From positions 83,671,142 through 83,735,141 of the forward strand of contig CM028380.1 of assembly GCA_013146195.2 (NCBI GenBank): a stretch of 64,000 nt of DNA, read 5' to 3'. Positions 21,705 through 32,409 of this stretch are shown here, in pieces (position 1 is the stretch's first letter; each line of letters opens with the position of its first letter). This stretch comes from Codonopsis lanceolata. Its lineage: Eukaryota; Streptophyta; Magnoliopsida; Asterales; Campanulaceae. A program made the translations under genes and the position numbers. The notes under the pieces were generated by a model. It was not told where the DNA came from. It saw only the letters and a program-made list of their open reading frames with translations, and ran no database searches.

Positions 21705-22320
21705 GCTACCACTGTGTGAAAATGAACGAGCAAGACAAGGCGAAGACAAATTTCTTCCCGGTGGCGGTCTCTATTGCTACAAAATGATGCCCTTTGGGCT
21801 GAAAAATGCAGGAGCCACTTACCAGCGCATGGTCAACAAGGTTTTCGGCTCTCAAATCGGCAGAAACATGGAAGCTTACATAGATGACATGGTCATCAAA
21901 ACAAAGGGCCGCGACTATACTCTTGACTTGGCTGAGACATTTGCCAACCTGCGCAAGCACAACATGAAGCTGAACCCGAGTAAATGCGCTGGTCCGAGCA
22001 GGAAGTTTTGGGATTCATGGTCAACCAAATAGCGGCATGAGGCCAACCCGAGAAGATACAAGCCCCTCGCCGACATGGAGCAGCCTTACCGCATCAAGCA
22101 CATCCAGCCAGCTTAAACGGCAGAGTCATTGCCTTAGGTCGCTTCATCTCTCGCCACCGAAAAATGCCTCCCTTTCTTCAAGGTTCTCGCGGCAACAAGG
22201 GTTTGAGTGGAATGCAGATCGTGCCAAGGCCCTCGAGCAGCCAGTGGAATATCTTGGCAAACCACCTCTTCTCGCCAGTGTCTCGGTGAGCCTTTATTTG
22301 TGATTTGAGCCACGGCCGCC
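21705..22320 (+). pseudogene. Tat reverse transcriptase, C-terminal half
   Basis: RT resumes after LARD-A with a YH start that joins the interrupted SGY. After a one-base slip near 21755 it reads LYCYKMMPFGLKNAGATYQR, then MEAYIDDMVIKT, the catalytic YIDD box, then LRKHNMKLNPSKCA. From about 22000 the frame is lost and the thumb region is shifted (22037-22303) before the RNase H domain. The frameshifts make it inactive. Confidence 0.9.
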
Positions 22321-23250
22321 GTGGCCGCTGTTTTAGTTAGAGAGGAGCTAGATGTTCAAAAACCTGTGTACTATGTATCCAAAGCCCTCAGTCCTGTTGA
22401 GGGTCGCTATTTTAATGTAGAAAAATTAGCCTACTCTCTTGTCATAGCTACCCGAAAACTAAGGGCTTACTTTTCTGCACATATAATCATAGTATACACA
22501 GACGCACCATCGCAAGAAAGTCTCTACACAAACCTCGATACATCGGGAAGACTGCTCAACTGGTCGATCGAGCTCACCGAGTTCCACATAGACTACTTGC
22601 CCAGGCGAGCAATCAAAGCACAAGCCTTGGCCGATTTCTTGGTCGAAACAAGTTTCACCCAGCACGAGGATCCTGAGACCAAGCAGCCAGTGGAACCCGA
22701 GCAAAAACAACTGCCACAACCCCGACCAGCCTACTGTTGGGATCTCTATGTGGATGGTGCAGCGAGCAAAGTCGGGAGCGGAGCTGACATCCTTCTCGTA
22801 GCTCCCGATGAAATCACAGAATTTGAGTTAGCTCTCCGGTTCAAATTTCCTGCCTCCAACAACGTTGCCGAGTATGAAGCAATGATTGCCGGGCTAGAGC
22901 TCGCAACGGACATGGGTGTAGAGGCTGTCACAGTGTACTCGGATTCACAGCTAGTTGTGAACCAAGTCCAGGGGGAATATATGGTACACCACCCTACCCT
23001 GGTTAAGCACTGCGAGCTAGTCAAGGAAATCTTGAAAAATTTCAAGTTTTGGGAAATGATCAGGATTGACCGAGCAGACAACATGCGAGTAGACTACTTA
23101 TCCAAGATCGCTGAGGAAAATCTGGCTTTGCTAAATCCTTCAGTAATGATCGAGTACATAGAAACCCCCGCCATCGATAGACCAGTCATCATGGACATCG
23201 AGCCAGCAGCCAGAAGCTGGATTGATGATTACAAGGATTATATCAGGTGA
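22321..23250 (+). CDS. Tat RNase H and archaeal-type RNase H
   Basis: An open frame of 309 codons, part of pol; the GTG at 22321 is not a natural start. Residues 1-110 are the usual gypsy RNase H: AAVLVREELDVQKPVYYVSK, RYFNVEKLAYSLVIATRKLR, IVYTDAPSQESL and AQALADFLVE. After a Glu/Gln/Pro linker, residues about 140-280 form a second RNase H: WDLYVDGAASKVGSGA (first Asp), NNVAEYEAMIAGLELA (Glu), VTVYSDSQLVVNQVQGEY (Asp) and NMRVDYLSKIA (last Asp). The second domain is the archaeal-type RNase H of the Tat lineage. The frame ends TGA at 23250, overlapping the integrase frame by four bases. Confidence 0.93.
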   Translation: MAAVLVREELDVQKPVYYVSKALSPVEGRYFNVEKLAYSLVIATRKLRAYFSAHIIIVYTDAPSQESLYTNLDTSGRLLNWSIELTEFHIDYLPRRAIKAQALADFLVETSFTQHEDPETKQPVEPEQKQLPQPRPAYCWDLYVDGAASKVGSGADILLVAPDEITEFELALRFKFPASNNVAEYEAMIAGLELATDMGVEAVTVYSDSQLVVNQVQGEYMVHHPTLVKHCELVKEILKNFKFWEMIRIDRADNMRVDYLSKIAEENLALLNPSVMIEYIETPAIDRPVIMDIEPAARSWIDDYKDYIR

Positions 23251-24416
23251 ATTCTCGCCAGACAAGGTTAAGGCACAACAAGCCGTTACTCGGTAGTTGG
23301 GGAATCTTGTACAAGCGATCTAAGGTCGACCTATGTACCCCCTGCACTAACCGAGGGCGTTTGTATGAGGTACATGAAGGGGAATGTGGCGGCCACCCAG
23401 GCACAAGAGCTCTCGCAGAAAGGGTCCTACGAGCAGGATACTACTGGATTACCCTTAGAAAGGACGCGGAAAAATATGTTCGTGAATGTGACAAGTGCCA
23501 GAGATATGCGGACATACCAAGGCTTCCATCCACAATGCAAACCCTAGTCGTAGCGGCCTGGCCCTTCGACATGTGGGGAATCGATCTGATCGGCCCATTC
23601 CCGCTGGCACAATACAAGTACAAATATGCCGTTGTCACCATAGACTACTTCACGAAGTGGATCGAGGCAAAACCCCTGGCCAAAATTTCAGAGGCAAATG
23701 TCATCAAATTCGTACACGATCAGGTGTGGTGCAGGTTCGGCCTCCCTCGGGCAATGATATCCGACCATGGTACTCAGTTTTCAGACAAGTTCACGGCGGA
23801 ATGTGCTCGCTTGGGGGTGAAACACTGGCAGTCATCTGTCGCTTACCCTCAAGGTAATGGCCAAGCAGAAGCTGCTAACAAACAAGTTTTGCACGCGCTT
23901 AAGCGGAACTTAGAAGGGCGAGCAGGGAAATGGGCAGAAGAATTACAATCAGCTCTATGGGCAGTCAGAACCACTGTTCGAGGACCAACCGGGGAAACTC
24001 CATTCGCACTCACATATGGGTCCGAAGCTATGATTCCGGTAGAGATGGCCCTGCCTAGCTACCGTGTTTCACATTATAGCGAGCAAAACAATCAACTTGC
24101 TCGGGCCATGGACTTAGACTTGCTCGAAGAAAGAAGATTGGATGCACGGCTCAGGATGGTCAACTATAAGCAGAGGGCGAAAGCTCACCATGACAAGAGA
24201 GTTCGAGGCAGAGCCTTCTCTATCGGAGACTTGGTACTCAGGAAGATTGAGGTAACAGGTCATCGGGCAGAATGGGGGAAGCTGTCTCCTAATTGGGAAG
24301 GTCCATTCCGAGTTACGGGAATCGTCAGGGAAGGTACTTACACACTCCAAACGCCTGAAGGAAACGACTTAAAGCATCCTTGGCATGCAGATCACCTCAA
24401 AAAGTACTACCCCTAA
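23247..24416 (+). CDS. Tat integrase
   Basis: A 389-codon open frame covering nearly the entire integrase; the nominal start at 23247 is inside pol. The zinc finger HHCC is in VHEGECGGHPGTRALAERVL followed by RECDKCQRYA. The core has the D,D-35-E pattern: WGIDLIGPFP, then ISDHGTQFSDKF, then YPQGNGQAEAANKQ. The C-terminal part includes LWAVRTTVRGPTGETPFAL, YGSEAMIPVE and the chromatin-side segment GDLVLRKIEVTGH, ending WHADHLKKYYP. The frame ends TAA at 24416. All catalytic residues are present. It would insert the cDNA at 5-bp staggered sites, matching the pentamer target duplication. Confidence 0.95.
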   Translation: MNSRQTRLRHNKPLLGSWGILYKRSKVDLCTPCTNRGRLYEVHEGECGGHPGTRALAERVLRAGYYWITLRKDAEKYVRECDKCQRYADIPRLPSTMQTLVVAAWPFDMWGIDLIGPFPLAQYKYKYAVVTIDYFTKWIEAKPLAKISEANVIKFVHDQVWCRFGLPRAMISDHGTQFSDKFTAECARLGVKHWQSSVAYPQGNGQAEAANKQVLHALKRNLEGRAGKWAEELQSALWAVRTTVRGPTGETPFALTYGSEAMIPVEMALPSYRVSHYSEQNNQLARAMDLDLLEERRLDARLRMVNYKQRAKAHHDKRVRGRAFSIGDLVLRKIEVTGHRAEWGKLSPNWEGPFRVTGIVREGTYTLQTPEGNDLKHPWHADHLKKYYP

Positions 24417-25239
24417 GTTAAAGAAACAAACGGGCAAGACCTCAGTCCTGTTGAGGATCATTAATCACTTATCAATAAAAGGCAAGTTGTTGTCATATTT
24501 ACCAGTTCAGAATTTTCAAAGTTATCAGTGAACTGTTATTCTGCAATTGTTCGTACTTGTTTGACTAGATTCTGCTCGCCCAGCGAGCAGACGAGGCCAT
24601 GCCCGGTCAACAATTCTAAAATCCCTAGTATCTGTGAATTTATCCTCCGTGGGTGAGGTGCGGCCATGCCCAGGTTCACGTACTAGGATGCTCGCCCCGG
24701 GCGACAGAGTCCATGCCTACAAGATAGCGATTAACTACCTCGGGTTCCTACAGTGACCGAGCAACACTGTTAACCGTATATCTCAATACCCGGAAGATAT
24801 ACCAGCAACCGCTTCGAACTACCCACATCGAGCAAAGGCCCTGCCCGGTTGTTGGTTACCGATTGAGAGTTGGGCCTTGCCCGCTTGGCAGTCTTCTGGA
24901 AGCTCACTCGCTCTAAGCCTTGGCCAGATCCAAGCATTCCTGCCCGGTATTTGTTCGGGTAACATCTCAATTTAAATAATAAGATTGCTTTGTTAGTCTT
25001 GTTATTTTAATAATCATTCTTGGTTAAATTTATTCGTACATTTATGCTCGACGTAGCACTTGCACTAACAAATGACAGGCAGAACAAGCAAACAAGAAAT
25101 AGTTATTGAGCGAACAAACATCTAATCGAGAACATATAAGCATCTATAATTGAAGATTGGCTTCTATTATAACAAAGTCTGGAGTTACAAAAGGAAATCA
25201 AAAAATATTGGCGCGCAGGCCGATCAAAGTAAACCTAGC
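24417..25239 (+). other. Spacer between integrase and antisense gene
   Basis: No gene is visible. It contains several loose copies of a GC-rich word (gccttgcccg, gccctgcccgg, gccatgcccgg) near 24596, 24838, 24871 and 24938, resembling words in the LTR U3 (gccttgcctgcccg near 9662). This is also where the antisense gene would terminate on the minus strand. Confidence 0.6.
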
Positions 25240-28200
25240 CTAAGGTTGGTCAAGCGCCGGCTCTGGAGGGGGTGGAGGAATCTGCTCTGGAGGAGGTAGA
25301 GGAGCTTGTGCTGGAGCCCGATATTGGTCATTATATTGAAGGTTCAGAGCCTTTCGAGCAGCCTCCTGCTCAGCCTTCCTTGCTTCCTCCTCTGCCATCA
25401 ATCGGGCAGCTTTCTCACCCTCTAAGGTGTCGATCAGGGAGCACACATTTTCAGCTGGGGGAGTAGGCGGGTCCCAAGGTTGGCGGCCATTTTCTTTATC
25501 AGCCTTCGCCAAAGCTTCCAGCTCGTCGTGGGTATAGGGGACCAAGTGGTGGAACTGGCGCGCAGCACCGGAGTAGACGTCGGAAACATCCCACTCAGCC
25601 ATGGTCTTCATGTCGATCACCCCCACCTGCGTCTAAGGATATGATTGACGCCATGTGCAAAATAGGGCACTATAGCATCGCTCGCACCTCGTCAGCGGCG
25701 GTTAATTTGAAGTCGTCCTCGAAGGCTATGGATTTCTTGTAGTCCTCCACTTGCTCGGCGTCCCCCGCCTCCTGAATGCAGCTCCTCCACATGTTTCCCA
25801 TCTTTGACGGCCTGCATCTTCAGAACGTCTCTTTCCACCTGAAGACGGTCCCTTTGCTCGGTGGCCGCGGCCAGATCGGTTTGAGCCTTTTCCAGGTCGG
25901 CTTGGTTCTTCTTCACCTGGCCGACCAACTCTTTCTTGGCAGCAGTTAAGTCACCGTTCTGGGCGACCAACTTCAGGTTACGCTTGAACAGTTCGGCTTC
26001 CTTTTTCTTGGCCGCCGCAGTTTGGGTCTCCAGTTCATCGGCAAGGAGAGCTACCTGCTCGATCTTCTCCTTAGCCAGACTCTCGTGAGTCTTACTATCA
26101 GCTTCTGCCTTCTTGCGAGCTACCTTCTCCTCGTTGTACCTATCATAGAGATTGGCACAAGTAGAAGCAACATGCAAGCAGAAAAATGAGTCAGAAACAT
26201 AAAACAGAAAGAAAAAGGGGAGGAAGCAGATTTTAGTCGCAAGCTTTTTACCTCGCTCAGGCAGAGCCCAACGTTTCCGACCAAGACATGGCCGGCGGTA
26301 TCACGATCACGATAGAGATCGTCGTGCAAAACTCTTTCTATGACACCCTTGCCCACCAGGCCACCTGGGCTCCCGCGGGCATGAAGGTCGATACCCCCCA
26401 ATAACGGGGCATCCCCAGAAATTTCCTTCACCAGAGCACGAGCGGCGCTGGTAGTAGAGGGCATCTGGAAGCCATCCTGCCTCCAAGTTGCTTGCCCGGC
26501 TGGAACAAGAGCAGGATAGACAATGACTCGGGAGCAGGCGAGTGGAAGACAGGTCGTGGCTCAAGCCCCGGTGGCGAACTTCCCGAGCAGAAGGAGGAGG
26601 GGAAGGGCTCTTCTTCCTTTTCCCTTTTCCCTTGGGGTCTTTGGGGGGAGGCACCACAGAGATGTTGGCACCTGATTGCCCGACGGTATCCTCGACGGTC
26701 ACTATGGCCTCTTTTCGTACGCCCTCATTATGCGGGGGGACGATGACCCTGGGCACCGGCGCTTTCCTAGCCGGGCTTGCGGCCTTGCCCAAGCCCGGTG
26801 CTTTCTTAGTCGGGGGACCGAAAGGCACTTTGGGCAGAGCCACGGGATCATTAACTTTCAAATCAGCTGCCCGCTGATTGGCTTGTAGTTTCCTCGCCTT
26901 CAATAAAGCCACATTCTTCATCCCTGAAACAAGGAAAACAGAAACAGGGTCAATAATTAACGATGCGAGCAAGATACAGCCAAGATAAAAACAGTGAGAA
27001 AATCGCGAAAAACAACCATCATGATCCTCATAAGGCGGCCGGCAGTCTCCGCCCGGGCCCAAACGTTGGCACTCAACACATTCCCACTTAAACATGTTAC
27101 CGTGGCAGTCGCCCCAATAAGGGTGTGGTCTCTCGGGCACGTGGATCAAAAGGGGCTCTACATCAGGGATCTCTGCCCTCATCACACCGGCCAAGCATAA
27201 GTTGCGCGGGTTACAAACCAGCTCCTTCCAATCAAGAAGAAATTGCTGGCCAACGCGCTTCTCGTTCTCTTCTATCACCCCCACGGCGGTTTTCAACGCG
27301 GCCAAACGGACAGTCTCTCCCGAGCTGAAGTCTTGTTTTGAAGCCTTGGGGATTTTGACTTCGTCGGAGGCCGTGGGCATAAACGGCCAGCCGACTCGAG
27401 ACTCAATGAACAAAACTCTCCTATCCCAAGAATCTACCTTCCCGGGAACTTCGGATAGCAGCCTCAAAAAATTGGAGTTGGCTCTCACTCCGATCTTCCC
27501 ACCGGTGCTCGGGGCAAAAATAAACAGCTTCCGAAGCAAGTACATGTCCGGCTCAGATCCTAGCAGCCTACACGCCACTGTGAAAGCGGTAATAGCCCGG
27601 ACAGTGTTCAACATCAAGTCACAGGGAACCGCTTTGGCCTCGAGCAAAAAATCAACCAGAAAAGGCTCCAGGGGAAGACGTAATCCAACTCGGAAGAAGT
27701 CGGCAAAAAACAGAAGTTCATTCCCCTGCTCGCGGGAAAGCTTCATATTCGCGGGCACGTCCATCTTGCTCGCCCGGTAATAAGCTGAATCAACCCCAAG
27801 GGATGTGAGCCATGCGGTCACTTTGTCCGCCGTATCCAATGTAGCCCAGTGCGCGGCATAGCGGCTTTCATCAGCGTTAATATACCAGTCGGGCTCCTCC
27901 TCCTCTTCTTCTTCCTCCTCGATTCTTTCCTCAATGGGAACCACTACTGGAAGGCCACCTACCCTGGTCAGAAAGCGGGCAATAGGAATTCTATCCTGGC
28001 CAGTTGTTTCTTCTTCAGGGGCCACTTCCACCTGAGAGCGGCCAGTTTTCTTAAAACGCCGGGCAAGTGGCATGTTGTCTGCCTCATCGGCCTCTGAACC
28101 CTCCTCGGCTATTCCTGCTTGCTCAACTCCTACTCGCCCAGCTGAGTCTCCTACCAGGGCTGTTTGCTGGTCGAGGCTTTGCCCGACAGCGAAGCCACCG

Positions 28201-28412
28201 GTCACACTCTCTTCGCCAGAGCCGTCCTCGCTGGAAGAATCAACTATATCAACTACGGGGTCCACTACCCGCCTTCGAACCGTTGGCCCGGCCACGGACC
28301 TGGCTCCCTCCTCACGCTCTACGCTAATTGAGGGAGACTTCTCGCTGCTCAGCGAGTCATTCCTTCCGCCATAGCTGAAGGCCTCGCGGTCATTCTCGGA
28401 CACATCTGACAT
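25240..28412 (-). pseudogene. Antisense accessory gene of the Tat element (PF04195-like)
   Basis: Reads opposite to gag-pol. The start ATG at 28412 opens a 701-codon frame: an acidic N-terminus (residues 1-165, with a Glu run), WYINADESRYAAHW, then FFADFFRVGLRLPLEPFLVD to SEPDMYLLRKLF, which is the plant putative gypsy type transposon domain, then a basic Pro/Lys linker (GKGKRKKSPSPPPS). The true frame shifts near 26590 into MPSTTSAARALVKEI, then to a coiled-coil (25692-26177: EEKVARKKAEADSK and Lys/Glu/Ala heptads), ending with a Pro-rich tail (PPPPPEPALDQP) at 25240. Introns are likely (26924-27016; about 26140-26250). A TATA box and 5' intron precede it. Antisense ORFs here are known in Tat elements; their role is unknown. 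Confidence 0.8.
26924..27016 (-). other. Putative 93-nt intron in the antisense gene
   Basis: Minus-strand donor gatg/gttgtt and acceptor ccttgtttcag/ggatg. Removal joins Gly codons and keeps the frame. The intervening peptide is hydrophobic and unlike its neighbours. The length is divisible by three and there is no stop, so retention would also be tolerated. Confidence 0.6.
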
Positions 28413-28661
28413 CTACATAGAGATCGAGGAAAATAGCTATCAGAGCTTTGTCCGGGCAACTATCAGGAAAAGAAAGGAAAATCCTAAGTGTGGGTCAGCA
28501 TGAGGGATTCTATCCACCTAGCGAGCAGGATTATGGTTTCTACTCCTCGATCTCTAGCTAAGGGCGGTCTTATTCACTAAAACCCTAGCAAAATCATAGA
28601 GATGAAGGAAAGAAAACCAGAAAAACCAGAAAACACAAATAAAGGAAGGATGATAACTTAC
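28413..28661 (-). other. Putative 5' leader intron of the antisense gene
   Basis: A minus-strand donor gtaagttatc at 28661 matches the GTAAGT consensus. An acceptor ctatgtag lies directly before the ATG at 28412. The interval is 249 nt and T-rich. Confidence 0.5.
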
Positions 28662-28917
28662 TGTTATTTTTGGAACACTGGATCACCAATGAAGCAGTCG
28701 AAGGAAGACGATTGAGGCGGGCGTTAGCACTGAGTTGGGCCGGCGTGAGCACCACAAACTTTGAGAGATGAATGGATACCGGAGGCAAGGAGGAAACTCT
28801 ACCGGAATCTGGAGAAATGTATAACAGCAGCAGCGATTGAAGCTCGTTCAGACTTTCTCTCTCTAAAAACTCACAGCTTCGAAGATGGTAAAAGGAGGAG
28901 AAGGAGTCGAGTGTGCC

Positions 28918-28924
28918 TTTTATA
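28918..28924 (-). promoter_or_regulatory. TATA box of the antisense gene
   Basis: The minus strand reads tataaaa in gtctataaaaggcac, about 500 bp before the ATG. Together with the downstream leader intron it gives the antisense gene its own promoter, separate from the LTRs. Confidence 0.6.
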
Positions 28925-29231
28925 GACGGTTTTGGGGCAATTGCGAGGGAAAGCTCAAAGCCCGAAGCGGCGTCCGAAATGGGCGGCCCATCATCACGAT
29001 GCAATAAATGCAACCCATCGTGCTCCGTGCCCTGTCCAGTCACCTTAACTTCTGACGGCTCACGCGCCCTTTACATCCACGCGCCTCACACGCCTTTAGC
29101 AAGAAGCTTCCCTGATACGCTTCAAGTTTTTCTTCGATGAATTCTTTGTCTTCTGGAAAATTCACAAGTGTTGGAGCCCGGGTGAATATCAAATTTGAAC
29201 GCTCCCCGCTCCGAGCATAAATGCCCGCCAG

Positions 29232-29250
29232 ACAGGGAGCTAGGGGCCAC
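29232..29250 (+). other. Polypurine tract of the Tat element
   Basis: Purine-rich cagggagctaggggccac immediately precedes the 3' LTR start at 29251, the expected plus-strand primer position. Confidence 0.65.
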
Positions 29251-30038
29251 TGATATACCCGGCCCAAACCGGGTCACGAGCAATGCACGAGTTCGCGTCA
29301 CGTGCCAATCACGAGCACAATGCCTACGGGGCCCACGGCCCAGCGAGCAAGAGGAGAGAGCCAGCGAGCATCGAGCAGCATAACCCTCACTCAAACCTGG
29401 GCGGGCAAAGGCCTTGCCTGTCCGGCCAGGGGCCATGACTGGGAATCATACATGCTCAGCGAAGGAATCAGATTCACCTTGTCCAAACCAGTCGAGCGAG
29501 CACGGCCTTGCACCGACTGGGGCCGATCTTCAGACATACAGTAAGTTCAAGTGTCAATGCAAACATCAGAGTCGGGCAGAGCCTTGCTCGTCCGGGCACA
29601 TCAAACATGAAACGCTGGTAGCTTGCCCTCCAGAGCAGGTCAAAGGTTTCCTTGTTTAGGCAGAACACTTGCCTAATCTACTCCTGTGTCTACGCGGTCA
29701 ACCGCCTGTTTCGCCTAGAATCAAGGGATTCCTTCCTTGATTATCTCGGCAGTTATGGAAACTGAATCCTAGACGGATTCAATCACCTTGAAGGCTTATA
29801 AATACCTCTCCATAATTATCAACAAGGTACACACACTTTCTTGAGCCTCGTTACTCTGTCAATTCATCTTTTGACAATCACTCGATACTTACTCTCACGC
29901 CGGAGGGGTTTCGCGAGGCCCTGCCTTGCACTTCCACTCAGGTGTTCTTGTGATCTTAACAGGCTCAAGAAGAACGATTGCAAGCCCAGATATCCTACCC
30001 ATCTCAATGACAGCCCAAGCTGTGTTTTTGCCACATCA
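29251..30038 (+). repeat. 3' LTR of the Tat element
   Basis: 788 bp, starting tgatatacccggcccaaacc and ending tttttgccacatca; gttag follows (30039-30043). It has few differences from the 5' LTR. Confidence 0.95.
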
Positions 30039-30574
30039 GTTAGTTCTACAACTAGTGTTATCATTTATTTTCTTTTTTATTTTTTAAAATGAAACAAACC
30101 TAGTCTCTGTTTATAGATAAAAATATAATTTTTTTTTAAAAATTTAATACCCAAAATGCCCAAAAGTGTGGATAATGAAGAAAATATGGAGCACCGCCCA
30201 GGGGTCACTCGTGCAAAGACATGTTTGCCCCGTGTCAGCTCCATGTCTGTCACACTTTTTTTTTTTTTCAAAACGATGTCGTTAAATGCCTCTTTTTTTT
30301 TTTTTTTTGCTGAAACACGGTCGTTTTGATCGACTGATCTGGTTTGATTTGTATCTTAAATTGATACAAATTAAACCAAATCAAATAAATTTTGGATTTG
30401 ATTTGTTTTAAACTTCCGTTATGTGGCTTGATTAGAGGTAGATTCAAGAACCACTGTTATTCATGCTCCTATATCAAGACAAAGACTACCAATGCACTTA
30501 TAGATGCAAAAGATTTTATTTTTATGCGGGTTTTGACTCGTGTAAAGACCTAGTGTTCTAAAATTAATGTTCTA
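30039..30574. other. A/T-rich flank, no gene
   Basis: Contains T tracts at 30258-30270 and 30292-30309, and a short inverted segment near 30345-30385 (gatttgtatcttaaattgat and atacaaattaaaccaaatc). No coding or element signature is seen beyond that. Confidence 0.6.
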
Positions 30575-30750
30575 CTCCCTTTGTTAAACAGTGCATTATT
30601 TTATTTTGAGACATTTTATTTAAAATATCAATTTTAAAAATTAAAATATAAAAGTAATATTTTATTATTAATTAATTACTAAAACTGTTATTTTCTTTTT
30701 TTAAAAAAACTAATTTGAAAACATAGATTTTTTGCCCGGAATGGAGGAAG
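30575..30750. mobile_element. Stowaway-like MITE
   Basis: 176 bp between TA dinucleotides. Ends ctccctttgtt and, inverted, cttcctccatt. The A/T-rich non-coding interior fits a Tc1/mariner-derived MITE. The terminal match is imperfect, so the copy is old. Confidence 0.65.
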
Positions 30751-30804
30751 TATTTAATTTTTTTAATTGAATAGGATGATTTCTAAATGCAAGTTTAACT
30801 TCTA

Positions 30805-31222
30805 ATCCCTTCGTTTTCAAATTATCGTTCTCCTTTCATTTTTCGTCTGTTTTAAAATAATTGTCCTATTTCAAAACTTTAGCTTTTAGGAAAACATTTT
30901 TATCACTTTACATTTACTTTTTGAACATATTTTAATTATGACCATATGTTGAATGGATATTAAATGAAACCGCACATTTCACCAATATTTATAAAACAAT
31001 TAATTATTATTTTTAAACGATATGCCTAATCAAAGGAGACAATAATTTAATAACAAAATGAGTATTTTTTTTATAAAATCATAAAACATCTAATTTGCAC
31101 TAACCGTAAAATATTACAAATTATGTATTTTATGATCTTGAAATAAATGTCAAATTTACGTTTGAAAATCATCATGTTTAACCGAAAAAAGTTGTACATG
31201 ACAATAATTAGGAATGAGGGAG
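30805..31222. mobile_element. Mariner-type MITE, family M2 copy 1
   Basis: About 418 bp. The left end cccttcgttttcaaattatc and the right end (inverted) ctccctcattcctaattatt are terminal inverted repeats. Its left 150 bp match the right side of the element at 34925-35171 in inverted orientation (ttttcaaattatcgt, taattgtcctatttcaaaac, tttaattatgaccat). Confidence 0.7.
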
Positions 31223-31919
31223 TCTTTAGCCAAGGGAGACAAACTCAAATTACAATTCTCTTTCTATATAGGTAGTTAAGCAATATGAAATTGCTAGTAA
31301 TTACTAAAAAAGTTTTGATATCTGATGTATCCAAAAATGGGGATACACGGGGCTTATGATTGTAGGATATCCGGGCTTAATAACCTGATCTCTAAACTTG
31401 TCAAATCGATCCAAGAACATGTAAATTGAGTAGTGGCTTTCCCTACAAAGGCACTCCGGTGTGATAATCAGCAAATACACTAGTGCGAAAGCAATTTGAC
31501 AGAGTATGAGCTTATATAATAGAACACACATTTCTCTCTACATTTCAGAGGGTCATAGTGTCAAAGAAAACTCAAAGGGCTCAAAAGGACAAAGAATAAC
31601 AAGCAGGGGGAAAGTGTAACAAAAATAGAGGCAAAACAGATCGGGATGATGCACCCAATTCTGTCGTGCCGCGCCCCAAACTGCTTTCGCCTTCTACTGT
31701 TTTGTCATTGCTCAAGTTCATCTACTGCCCCTACATACACAGAAGTCATTCCTTCGTCTCAAAGATTTCTCTCAACCTCCAAAGGCCTTTCTTTCCTCCT
31801 ATCAACAGAGGTCTACTTCTCCTTCGAAACACACAACAAATAACTCCCTTCGTTAGGTTGCTCTATCTCTTTCACGAAAACTCCCCCCATTTCATCCGGC
31901 CCCCTCTCATTTTCTCTCA

Positions 31920-32010
31920 AATCAGCAAACCCACACACAAACACATACTCACACACACCCACACACACACCCATACCCACACACACATCAACACGCACAC
32001 ACTCACAGAC
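31920..32010. repeat. CA-rich simple sequence
   Basis: Irregular ca dinucleotide array with ccc interruptions. The neighbouring frames translate to His/Thr runs and are artefacts. Confidence 0.9.
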
Positions 32011-32349
32011 ATACGGACAATTAACATATCGATTCGTTACGCTGTCCAAATTCACATAAAATTCACAACAACACTGATATTACATTGCCAAAACACACAT
32101 ACACAGCAAACAACACACACATAAACATACACACCGCCTTTGCCTATTCTAGGCAGAGCGCAACATACCAGCATACACACACAACAACAACAACAACAAC
32201 AACAGCAACAACAAAAAGCCTTCCTTACTTGGAAGGACAGAGGAAACACACGTAGATCACCTAAGCTTAGGTGTATCGAGTTCAAACAGTCTCCCTCCAA
32301 GGGATAGGTTCTGTACCCGTAGTTATTTATTTCAGTTTGTAATTAGAAA

Positions 32350-32350
<1 letters not shown>

Positions 32351-32403
<53 letters not shown>
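32351..32403. repeat. (GT)n(TA)n microsatellite
   Basis: Four GT units followed by about 23 TA units. Confidence 0.95.

Positions 32404-32409
<6 letters not shown>

Larger units (their letters stand above)
9409..30038 (+). mobile_element. Tat-lineage Ty3/gypsy retrotransposon, interrupted
   Basis: The element has two LTRs of about 790 bp (9409-10198 and 29251-30038) that start tgatatacccg and end ttgccacatca. Between them, in order: PBS, gag, protease, RT, RNase H, a second archaeal-type RNase H, integrase, an antisense accessory gene and a polypurine tract. Dual RNase H and an accessory ORF between integrase and 3' LTR are characters of the Tat lineage (Retand, Ogre and relatives). Flanking pentamers tttag and gttag match at four of five positions. 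The span is 20.6 kb, about 12.4 kb once the nested LARD-A (13526-21704) is removed. Gag and pol carry frameshifts, so this copy is not autonomous. Confidence 0.92.

Noticed and set aside
26492..28374. Several + strand frames opposite the Tat antisense gene
   Set aside because: Shadows of the minus-strand gene; the domain, TATA box and splice sites are all on the minus strand.
31666..32300. Open frames with His/Thr, Val/Cys or Cys runs
   Set aside because: They derive from CA-rich and CAA repeats; no start context, domain or conserved composition.
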